The notes under the pieces: generated by a model
Told to the model about the DNA's origin: nothing
What the model saw: only the letters and a program-made list of their open reading frames with translations
The model's database searches: none
Made by a program: the position numbers and the translations under genes
Shown here: positions 33,755 through 41,464 of the stretch, in pieces
Numbering within the stretch: the stretch's first letter is position 1
Layout: each line of letters starts with the position of its first letter
DNA from: Clostridium_AQ sp900552125
GTDB taxonomy: Bacteria; Bacillota_I; Bacilli_A; Erysipelotrichales; Erysipelotrichaceae
Strand: one strand, 5' to 3'
Assembly (NCBI GenBank): GCA_037892765.1
Contig: JBBKBW010000008.1
DNA length: 64,000 bases

Positions 33755-34120
33755 TTACCTATTTTTTTCCATCTTGTCTTGAAGCAGTTCACTTAGTTCT
33801 TGCAGTATTTTTTCATCAGTTGTTTGTTCAATAAAATTTACCGCAAGTTTTGCATGAGTTGCTTGATTTATAAAAGAAGATACATAATCTGCTTCCTCTA
33901 CGGATGGGCGAAATAATCTTGTCAATGCTTTTTTGTTCATTCCAATGCTAGAAATATGTATATAATTCATCTTCATTAGCTTCTGTAAGGTTTGTTGAAC
34001 AGTATTTAAACTAATACCATTGGATGCATTTACAATATCATTTGCGGACATTTCTTCATTGCTGTTCCATAGAATTTGCATAATTTCATTTTCTCGCTTT
34101 GTTAGTTTTGGAAACTTCAT
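33755..34120 (-). CDS. BlaI/MecI-family transcriptional repressor
   Basis: A 121-residue winged-helix repressor. TKRENEIMQILWNSNEEMSA and NTVQQTLQKLMKMNYI match the BlaI DNA-binding domain, and the C-terminal helices form the dimerisation region that the M56 protease would cleave. It precedes the BlaR1-like gene. The promoter region it shares with the divergent ABC gene carries a long inverted repeat that is a candidate operator, though not the TACA-TGTA form known from bla/mec. Confidence 0.93.
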   Translation of the reverse strand: MKFPKLTKRENEIMQILWNSNEEMSANDIVNASNGISLNTVQQTLQKLMKMNYIHISSIGMNKKALTRLFRPSVEEADYVSSFINQATHAKLAVNFIEQTTDEKILQELSELLQDKMEKNR

Positions 34121-34181
34121 TTAGATCACCACTCTTTCATTTATAATTATAATACAAAATCGAAAAATAATATATATGACA

Positions 34182-34229
34182 ATAACGTTTTTGAGAAATG
34201 ATTGTTTTTTTTAGAAAACGTTATATAAT
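34182..34229 (+). promoter_or_regulatory. Inverted repeat and promoter between the BlaI-like and ABC genes
   Basis: ATAACGTTTT (34182-34191) and AAAACGTTAT (34215-34224) are exact reverse complements 23 bp apart. TTGTTT (34202-34207), 16 bases and TATAAT (34224-34229) form a promoter for the plus-strand gene between and beside the arms. A repressor bound at both arms could block it. Confidence 0.6.
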
Positions 34230-34273
34230 ATAAATAAAAGAAAGGAAAATGTTTACATTTATAGGGATAGTAT

Positions 34274-36334
34274 ATGAAAAAGCTGATATGTATGTTTACG
34301 GTTTTCATATCGCTGTTTGTCTTTTATAATATATATTCACAAAACAGTGTTATGGAAAAAGAAAGAATTATGAATTTGCAAGAAACCATTGCGGATAATG
34401 AAAATAAGCAGGTTGTTTCTGTTGAGTTAGATGCGACAAAAGATAGAAATAAATTTTATAACGCTTTGATTACCTATGTGCATGAACATGGGAATACTGC
34501 AATGATTAGGACTTCCTATCAGAATAAGGATATGATTGATTACAACAATGTCTATCTTTATACTAAACAGCCAGAGGTTTCTTTGCAGAATATGTATCTG
34601 GAAAATGAAAAAAAGATGGATTTTACACAGGATTCATCAAATTATTACTCTACAGACCTAGCTTCCTCTAGCTTTGATCATATCGTTTTTTTAGATAAGG
34701 ATTTAAACAAAGCTTATCAAGGTATCTATCAGATTTATCCTTTTGATGAGATTCAAAAAGATACAGGAAATGATTATTATGTTTTTTATATCCTTGCAGA
34801 TGATGAACAGGCAGTGATTGAGCAGATTCAACAATCGGAATTAGGTTCTTATCTAGGTATGGATATGATTTATGAAGGAATAGAGCCAACGATTCTAGAT
34901 ACTTCCCTTTTAAACAAGCTTTTAGTGATCAGTATCATCATTGTACTTTTATTGACCATCTGTGATGTATTAAAGAAAAAGAAAGAGGTCATGATTAGAA
35001 AACTGTATGGAATGAGCAGTGAATATATCGTTGTGAAGATGTACATTAAGCAGTTTTTTGGTTCAATAATCGCTTATTTTCTAACAATGATACTATGCTA
35101 TGTAATATGGATAGGAAATATACAGAAAGCAGCTTATGATTTTATTCGACTTCAGCTAACATTCTTTGGACTATTTGTTTTGCTTAATATATTGCTTTGG
35201 GTATTAATCTATCTTCTGATTCGTTCTATGAAAAGTGTTCAGGATCTAAAGAAGCCAGCTTATTTAAATGTAATCAGTTATGTGGATATTATATTGAAAG
35301 CAGTAATTCTGGTTATATTAGTTCAGCCAATCATATCTTTTACGGAATTAGGCATTCGAGAAGTTAAAAATCTATCTGCGATTACATCGAATCGTGAAGA
35401 ACTGAAAAATCAGTTTTATATAGATAGTTTAAAAGAAGATGATGAACATGAGCTTATGTACTTGGAAGAACAAATCAAGAACTTTATGAATGAGCATGGT
35501 GCTATTTATCAGGACTTTACCAGCAGCGATATGCAGGATGATGAAGGAAACAAAGTTTACGAAGAGCCATATATCGAAGTGAATACGAATTATCTGAAAA
35601 ATCAGGAAATTCTAAAAGAGAATGGTGAAGCTTTAAATGTGGATAGCATAAAAAGAGAAACTGTATTAGTTCCTAAAAAATATAAAGAGAGTATTGATAC
35701 ATCGAAGTATTGTCAGGGCTTTAGCTGTGATGTTGTAATTGTGGAAAATGGAATAAGCTATCTGAATCATGATCCATTGACAGCGGCTTCTTTAGGATGG
35801 GAAATACGTGATCCAATTGTAAATGTTAAGGATAAAATAGACAGATGGAGCTATCCTTATGTATTCCTTTCTTATGACGATGAAAAAGAAATCGAAGATA
35901 TAAAGGAAGAACTGACTAAGGCTGGAATTGAAGAAAATATTTTCTTTAATACAACCGATAAAATGTATCAAAGTGTTTATGAGGAAATCAAAGATAACTG
36001 TCTAGAAACAGTATTTCTTCTAGCTTTGTATATCATCGTGATTCTAACATTTCTATATCAGAGCATTTTCTTATATTTCCTTGGAAACAAAGAAGAATTT
36101 GCGTTGAAATATATACATGGATATTCCTTTACAGAGCGACATGGAGAAATGATGCTAGTACATATTGCTATATATGTACTGCCATTTTTAGTTGGCTGGT
36201 TCTATTTCCATATGATGATGTTAGAACTTTTGATATTCTTAGGAATGGCTATAATATTTGAAGTATTAGCGATGTTGCTTCTTACTAAAAAGTTTGAAAA
36301 AGAGAAGATTTATGAAATCTTAAAGGGAGATTAA
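34274..36334 (+). CDS. Bacteriocin-associated integral membrane protein (TIGR01654-like)
   Basis: A 686-residue membrane protein with one N-terminal segment (residues 4-22), a large extracytoplasmic region, four segments between about 210 and 365, a second outside region and a final group of segments near 570-675. This layout and the start MKKLICMFTVFISLFVFYNIY match the 7-segment permease found beside lactococcin 972-type bacteriocins. With the ATPase immediately downstream it forms an ABC immunity/export complex. No lactococcin 972 gene is seen. The family assignment is from recognition, not a search. Confidence 0.75.
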   Translation: MKKLICMFTVFISLFVFYNIYSQNSVMEKERIMNLQETIADNENKQVVSVELDATKDRNKFYNALITYVHEHGNTAMIRTSYQNKDMIDYNNVYLYTKQPEVSLQNMYLENEKKMDFTQDSSNYYSTDLASSSFDHIVFLDKDLNKAYQGIYQIYPFDEIQKDTGNDYYVFYILADDEQAVIEQIQQSELGSYLGMDMIYEGIEPTILDTSLLNKLLVISIIIVLLLTICDVLKKKKEVMIRKLYGMSSEYIVVKMYIKQFFGSIIAYFLTMILCYVIWIGNIQKAAYDFIRLQLTFFGLFVLLNILLWVLIYLLIRSMKSVQDLKKPAYLNVISYVDIILKAVILVILVQPIISFTELGIREVKNLSAITSNREELKNQFYIDSLKEDDEHELMYLEEQIKNFMNEHGAIYQDFTSSDMQDDEGNKVYEEPYIEVNTNYLKNQEILKENGEALNVDSIKRETVLVPKKYKESIDTSKYCQGFSCDVVIVENGISYLNHDPLTAASLGWEIRDPIVNVKDKIDRWSYPYVFLSYDDEKEIEDIKEELTKAGIEENIFFNTTDKMYQSVYEEIKDNCLETVFLLALYIIVILTFLYQSIFLYFLGNKEEFALKYIHGYSFTERHGEMMLVHIAIYVLPFLVGWFYFHMMMLELLIFLGMAIIFEVLAMLLLTKKFEKEKIYEILKGD

Positions 36335-36336
36335 CT

Positions 36337-36981
36337 ATGGCAATGATTGAAATAAAGAATATATATAAATCCTTTGGTGAAAAGAAGATATTTGAAGATG
36401 TATCTATGGACATTAAGGAACATGAGTTTTTGGCGATAACTGGTAAATCAGGGACAGGTAAGTCTACATTGCTGAATATGATAGGTTTGCTTGATCAGCC
36501 AGATAAAGGAACGATTGAATATTTTGATAAGGGGGAAGTAAAGCCTTTTACGAAGAAATCGGAAAAAATATTGAAAAATGATATAGGCTATCTGTTTCAG
36601 AACTTTGCATTGCTGGAAAATGAAACAGTTATGAAGAATATGAAACTCGCAGTAGAAAATCATAAGATAGAGCATAAAGAAGAAAAAATTAAAGAAGCTC
36701 TGGAAAAAGTGGGTTTAAAGGGGTATGAAGATAAAAAAGTGTATACCTGTTCCGGGGGAGAACAGCAGCGAATTTCTATTGCTAGATTGTTAGTGAAACC
36801 ATGTCAGCTGATATTAGCAGATGAACCAACAGGAAGTCTAGATTCAGAAAATAAGAGAATTGTTTTTAAACTTTTAAAAGAATTGCAGAATGATGGTAAA
36901 ACCATCGTTGTGGTTACGCATGATAAAGAACTTGCGGATATAGCAGATAGAGTAATTACATTAACGAATGGTTATAATTAA
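36337..36981 (+). CDS. ABC transporter ATP-binding protein (MacB/lactococcin 972 type)
   Basis: A 214-residue ABC ATPase with Walker A GKSGTGKSTLL, the signature CSGGEQQRISIAR, Walker B LILADEPTGSLD and the switch histidine in VVVTHDKELA. It belongs to the MacB/LolD-like group that works with FtsX-type or 7-segment permeases. The start follows AAGGGAGATT, two bases after the permease stop. It likely powers the adjacent permease for peptide immunity or sensing. Confidence 0.93.
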   Translation: MAMIEIKNIYKSFGEKKIFEDVSMDIKEHEFLAITGKSGTGKSTLLNMIGLLDQPDKGTIEYFDKGEVKPFTKKSEKILKNDIGYLFQNFALLENETVMKNMKLAVENHKIEHKEEKIKEALEKVGLKGYEDKKVYTCSGGEQQRISIARLLVKPCQLILADEPTGSLDSENKRIVFKLLKELQNDGKTIVVVTHDKELADIADRVITLTNGYN

Positions 36982-36983
36982 AT

Positions 36984-37022
36984 AGGAGCTAGAAAGTGTA
37001 TTCTTTTCTGCTCCTTTTTCTA
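36984..37022 (+). terminator. Intrinsic terminator of the ABC operon
   Basis: AGGAGC pairs with GCTCCT, with partial inner AGAAAG/CTTTTCT pairing, then T-rich sequence. Confidence 0.75.
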
Positions 37023-37059
37023 TTTTTTGTATACCTAGTTTGTATAGACTGATAAAGGA

Positions 37060-37093
37060 AAAGGATATGATTCTTCCAAAAACCATATCCTTT
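37060..37093 (-). terminator. Intrinsic terminator of the PfkB gene
   Basis: AAAGGATATG and CATATCCTTT pair exactly. On the minus strand the hairpin is followed by a T-rich stretch, just past the stop codon at 37101. Confidence 0.8.
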
Positions 37094-37100
37094 AACGATT

Positions 37101-38012
37101 TTAGTGATGTAAGCTTTGTAATAGTGCTTCTACTTCTTCTTTAGTTGCTAAGTTTTCAGAGAAAGCACTGGCACTACCACAACAAATTCCTTTTTTAAAT
37201 GCTTGGGCATAATCTTTATTAGATTCAAGATAACCAGAAATGAATCCAGCAACCATAGAATCACCAGCACCTACCGAATTGATTACTGTTCCTTTAGGAG
37301 CTTTGCTATGATGTACTTCACCATGTTCATCAATTAATACTGCTCCTTTACCTGCCATAGATACTAAAACATTGATGGCTCCCATTTCCTGAAGTTTCTT
37401 TGCATAAGGAATGACTTCTTCCTGAGTAGTAAGTGTTACATTAAATAGTTCACCAAGCTCATGGTGATTTGGTTTAATTAAGAATGGATGGTATTTTAAT
37501 ACTTTAAGTAAAAGATTATTTGTCGCATCTACGACAATTTTGACATTTTTCTCTGCCTGTCTTTGCATGATGCGTTCATATATATCATCAGGAAGGAAGC
37601 TAGGGATACTTCCGGAAATAACTAAGATATCTCCATCTTTGATATTATCTAGTTTTCTATATAATTCTTCAATATTTTCTTCTGTTATATTTGGTCCCTG
37701 ACCATTAATTTCTGTTTCTTCATTTGACTTCATTTTAACATTAATACGAGATAGTCCTTTTTCAACATGAATGAAATCAGTGCCACAGCCATAATTCTTT
37801 AAACGGTTTTCAATTTCTTTGCCAGTAAAACCTGCCATAAATCCTAAAGCAGTGCTATCATGCCCTAAATTTGAAAGTACAATTGAAACGTTGATTCCTT
37901 TTCCACCAGGAAGTATTTTTTCATAATGTGTTTTATTAATAGTGCCGACAGTGAAATCTTTAACTTGAATAATGTAATCGAGTGATGGATTAAATGTAAC
38001 GGTATAAATCAT
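37101..38012 (-). CDS. 1-phosphofructokinase / PfkB-family hexose kinase
   Basis: A 303-residue PfkB kinase. GGKGINVSIVLSNLG (residues about 36-50), the KPNHHELGELF segment, and the catalytic NSVGAGDSMVAGF with its Asp base mark it. The closest types are FruK (fructose-1-phosphate to fructose-1,6-bisphosphate) and LacC (tagatose-6-phosphate). AAGGAGG lies upstream of ATG. It is divergent from the sorbose-type operon. Confidence 0.9.
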   Translation of the reverse strand: MIYTVTFNPSLDYIIQVKDFTVGTINKTHYEKILPGGKGINVSIVLSNLGHDSTALGFMAGFTGKEIENRLKNYGCGTDFIHVEKGLSRINVKMKSNEETEINGQGPNITEENIEELYRKLDNIKDGDILVISGSIPSFLPDDIYERIMQRQAEKNVKIVVDATNNLLLKVLKYHPFLIKPNHHELGELFNVTLTTQEEVIPYAKKLQEMGAINVLVSMAGKGAVLIDEHGEVHHSKAPKGTVINSVGAGDSMVAGFISGYLESNKDYAQAFKKGICCGSASAFSENLATKEEVEALLQSLHH

Positions 38013-38041
38013 GATTGGATCCTCCTTATATCTTCATGTAT

Positions 38042-38070
38042 AGAATATCACTTTCACTTTTGAAAGTCAA
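38042..38070 (-). promoter_or_regulatory. Promoter of the PfkB gene
   Basis: On the minus strand TTGACT (38070-38065), a 17-base spacer and TATTCT (38047-38042). The spacer contains CTTTC-ACTTTT-GAAAG as an inverted repeat. Confidence 0.7.
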
Positions 38071-38077
38071 ATACAAA

Positions 38078-38145
38078 TTGTTGAAATAACAGTTGACAAA
38101 TAGATATATCATGGTATTATAGAGTTGTAATTGTTGAAACAACAA
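38078..38145 (+). promoter_or_regulatory. Promoter of the sorE-like operon flanked by two DeoR-type operators
   Basis: TTGACA (38093-38098), 16 bases and TATTAT (38115-38120). TTGTTGAAATAACA (38078-38091) lies upstream and TTGTTGAAACAACAA (38131-38145) downstream of it. The second is a palindrome, TTGTT-GAAAC-AACAA. The operon encodes a DeoR regulator, which is the natural candidate to bind both. Confidence 0.75.
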
Positions 38146-38169
38146 AATTAAAAGAAAGGAGTTTTCGAA

Positions 38170-39432
38170 ATGAAAGCAAAAGCAGTGAGATTACATGGCG
38201 CTAACGATCTAAGATTAGATGAGTTCGAATTACCGGAAATTAAAGATGATGAAATATTAGTTAAAGTTGTTTCTGATAGTGTTTGTATGTCAACTTATAA
38301 ATGTGCAATCTTAGGGACAAAACATAAACGTGTTCATGAAGATGTTGCAGATCATCCAGCTATCATGGGACATGAAATGGCAGGGGACATTGTACAGGTA
38401 GGAAAAAAACATCAGGGTAAGTTTAAACCGGGAATGAAATTCACATTACAGCCAGCCTTAAATTATAAAGGAACAATGTGGAGTCCTGGTTATTCTTATG
38501 AATTCTTTGGTGGAGATGCAACGTATTGTATTATTCCAGCTGAGGTTATGGAATTAGGATGTTTATTGGAATACAAAGGTCGTGCATATTATGAAGCCTC
38601 TTTGGCAGAACCAATGTCTTGTAGTATTGGAGCATTTAATGCTAATTATCATACAAAAATGGGTGTTTATCATCATGAAATGGGAATTAAAAAAGATGGA
38701 AAACTGGCTATCTTAGCTGGAGCTGGACCTATGGGATTAGGGGCTTTGACATATGCATTACATCGTGATATTCGTCCATCTATGATTGTTGTGACAGATA
38801 TTAATCAGGAACGATTGGATCGTGCAGAACATTTATTCCCAGTTGAGGAAGATAAAAAAGATGGAATTGAATTACACTTTGTAAATACAAAAGAAATGGA
38901 AGACCCTGCTGCAGAATTATTAAAGATTACAGGTAATACCGGCTTTGATGATGTATTCTGTTATGCACCTGCTGCAGAAGTAGTAGAATTATCTAGTGCC
39001 GTTTTAGGTAGAGATGGATGTTTAAACTTCTTTGCTGGACCTACAGATAATAAATTTAGCGCAAAGATGAATTTCTATGATGTACATTATAATTCTACTC
39101 ATGTTATGGGGACAACAGGCGGAAATACAGCAGATATGATCGAATCTTTGGAATTAACAGCACAAAATAGAATTAATCCTGCTGTTATGGTAACTCACAT
39201 TGGCGGATTAGACGCAGCTGTTGAAACAACGTTAAATTTACCAAAAATTCCAGGTGGGAAGAAATTAATTTATACACATTTGAATATGCCATTAATTGCA
39301 TTAACAGACTTACGTGAAAAGGGGAAAGAAGATTCACGATATACAGAATTGGCGGATATTGTAGATGCTCATAAAGGATTATGGTGTCCTGAAGCAGAAG
39401 AATATCTATTGGCACATTTCAGTGAAGAATAA
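38170..39432 (+). CDS. L-sorbose-1-phosphate reductase-like zinc alcohol dehydrogenase
   Basis: A 420-residue medium-chain dehydrogenase. The N-terminal GroES-like fold has the zinc-region SVCMSTYK and GHEMAGDIVQVG, and the Rossmann segment ILAGAGPMGLGALTYAL is near residue 180. Length and layout match SorE, which reduces L-sorbose-1-phosphate to glucitol-6-phosphate with NAD(P)H. AAAGGAG precedes ATG 38170. It is first in an operon with a DeoR regulator and a mannitol-type PTS protein, so it would act on a PTS-delivered phosphosugar. Confidence 0.85.
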   Translation: MKAKAVRLHGANDLRLDEFELPEIKDDEILVKVVSDSVCMSTYKCAILGTKHKRVHEDVADHPAIMGHEMAGDIVQVGKKHQGKFKPGMKFTLQPALNYKGTMWSPGYSYEFFGGDATYCIIPAEVMELGCLLEYKGRAYYEASLAEPMSCSIGAFNANYHTKMGVYHHEMGIKKDGKLAILAGAGPMGLGALTYALHRDIRPSMIVVTDINQERLDRAEHLFPVEEDKKDGIELHFVNTKEMEDPAAELLKITGNTGFDDVFCYAPAAEVVELSSAVLGRDGCLNFFAGPTDNKFSAKMNFYDVHYNSTHVMGTTGGNTADMIESLELTAQNRINPAVMVTHIGGLDAAVETTLNLPKIPGGKKLIYTHLNMPLIALTDLREKGKEDSRYTELADIVDAHKGLWCPEAEEYLLAHFSEE

Positions 39433-39492
39433 ATTGGAATTATCTACTTCCCTCATGTATACTAATAGGTAAGGAAGTAGGTGTTGATTGAC

Positions 39493-40254
39493 ATGGAAGT
39501 TATGGAACAAAGACGCAGTGAGATCGTAGCGTTCGTAAATGAAAAGGGAAGCATTACCTTTGCACAATTAAAAGAAAGGTTTCCATCTGTATCAGAAATG
39601 ACTTTACGTACAGATTTAAAAATATTAGATCAGAGTAAAAGACTGGTACGTATTCATGGAGGTGCAAAATCATTAGAACAGATTACTGGAAATGATGATT
39701 TATTAAGAAAAAGGTTCATTCAGAATACAGAGGCAAAAAAAGAAATAGCGGAAAAAGCAGTACCATTAGTTGAGCCTCATAAGACCATTTTCTTAGATTC
39801 AGGAAGCACAACTACGATGTTGACACATCGGCTTCAAAACCAGCCAAATGTAATAATTACAAGCGGATTGACATGTGCAATTGAATTAGCTCAATATGAT
39901 AAAATCAAAGTATCTTTAGTAGGTGGAAATCTAAATACGAGAAGTCTAAGTATCAATGGCAGTGAAGGAATTCGATATTTAGAGAAGATAAACTTTGATA
40001 TTGCTTTTATTGGGGTTACTCGTTATAGTAAAGAAACCGGATTTACCTGTGAATCATTTGAAGATGCCCTAATTAAGCGAACTGTTATTGAAAGAGCTGA
40101 GAAAGTAATCTTATTAATGGATTCTTCAAAAATTAATAAAAGAGGAACTTATACGATTTGTAGTGAAACAGATGTTGATGCTGTTGTCTGTGACAAGGAA
40201 CTTCCACAAATAATGAAAGAAGAATGGGAGAAACTCGGACTTTCCGTATATTGA
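39493..40254 (+). CDS. DeoR-family transcriptional regulator
   Basis: A 253-residue repressor. The DeoR helix-turn-helix (MEQRRSEIVAFVNEKGSI to LRTDLKILDQSKRLVRIHGG) spans residues 5-65. The DeoRC sensor domain with FLDSGSTTTMLTHRL and DIAFIGV binds a phosphosugar inducer. ATG 39493 is chosen because GTAGGTG lies nine bases upstream; an in-frame GTG is within the RBS. It probably binds the TTGTTGAAACAACAA sites before sorE. Confidence 0.9.
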   Translation: MEVMEQRRSEIVAFVNEKGSITFAQLKERFPSVSEMTLRTDLKILDQSKRLVRIHGGAKSLEQITGNDDLLRKRFIQNTEAKKEIAEKAVPLVEPHKTIFLDSGSTTTMLTHRLQNQPNVIITSGLTCAIELAQYDKIKVSLVGGNLNTRSLSINGSEGIRYLEKINFDIAFIGVTRYSKETGFTCESFEDALIKRTVIERAEKVILLMDSSKINKRGTYTICSETDVDAVVCDKELPQIMKEEWEKLGLSVY

Positions 40255-40318
40255 TCATATGAAATAAGTAAGTTCATCAATATGAAACATATTGATATGG
40301 TTCTAGAGAGGACATACT

Positions 40319-41299
40319 ATGAAAACAGCACTTCAAAAATTTGGAAAATTTCTCTCTGCAATGGTAATGCCAAACATTGGTGCTTTCATTGCATGGGGAT
40401 TTATAACTGCTTTATTTATTGCGGATGGATGGCTGCCAAATGAACAACTAGCATCTATCCAGCCTTATATGCTAACATATTTATTACCTATCTTAATTGC
40501 CGCATCTGGTGGAAAAATGATTGCGAAAGAACGTGGCCAGGTAATGGGGGCAATCGCAGTCGTTGGATGTATCGCCGGTGTCGGCGGAACAGAAGGACAG
40601 CCTATGTTAATGGCCGCAATGATTATCGGTCCATTTGCGGGCTGGGTAATTAAGAAATTTGATCAAATTGTGGAAGGACATATTCCTGCAGATTGTGATG
40701 TCATGGTTGTTCAATCTGTATTGGCTGAACGTGCACAGGCATGTGCTCCTCAAGCTAAATTGATTACGATTGGAAACTTCTTGGCTGATCCTGCATTAGA
40801 TGATTTATTCTTCCAGTTATCTACTGGTAATGCTAGAGTTGTAGAGGTACAGGAACCAGAGGAAAAAGAAGTAAGTGTATCTAAAGACATCTTAACACTT
40901 GATGGTATCCAATTGAATCTGAAATCTGTATCAAAAGAAGAAGCAATCATAGCCGCAGGTAAACAATTAGTAAAACTGGGATATGTAGAAGAATATATAA
41001 CTGCTATGCTGGAACGTGAAAAGATTGTTACGACATACATTGGTATGGGATTAGCGATTCCTCATGGCACAACACATGAAGGGGATATTATTCATAAAAC
41101 AGGTATTGTCTTACTACAATATCCAGATGGAATTGATTTTGGGGATGAAAAAGCACAGCTTGTGATTGGTATAGCTGGAATGGGTGGAGAACATATGGAA
41201 GTACTTGCGAAAGTATGTACTGCATTAGAAGATGAAGCTATTCTTGAAAAGATGAAGACAATAGATGATAAAGAATGGATTCTAAAACAATTATCTTAA
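40319..41299 (+). pseudogene. Mannitol-type PTS EIICBA with an internal deletion
   Basis: A 326-residue protein that joins the first ~118 residues of a mannitol-family IIC domain (MVMPNIGAFIAWGFITALF, then GVGGTEGQPMLMAAMIIGPF) directly to the last part of a IIB domain (from about IPADCDVMVVQSVLAERA) and a whole IIA domain. The IIA active-site His in LAIPHGTTHEGD is intact. A complete protein would be about 600 residues; the rest of IIC and the IIB active-site cysteine are missing, while the frame is kept. It probably cannot transport sugar but could still donate phosphate through IIA. Assembly collapse cannot be excluded. Confidence 0.75.
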
Positions 41300-41313
41300 T
41301 GAATATAATTAAC

Positions 41314-41355
41314 AAGGCAGAAAACCTATACTTTATGGTTTCCTGCCTTTTTGTT
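41314..41355 (+). terminator. Intrinsic terminator of the sorE-type operon
   Basis: AAGGCAG pairs with CTGCCTT, extended by AACC/GGTT, followed by a T-rich run. Confidence 0.85.
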
Positions 41356-41464
41356 TTTATATTACATAATCAATGCCGTAAAACCTATAAAATGGATTAT
41401 AAATCTTTAGGAAAATGGTATAATATAAATTAAAGATTAATGAATCATTTAGGGGGAAAAGAAT

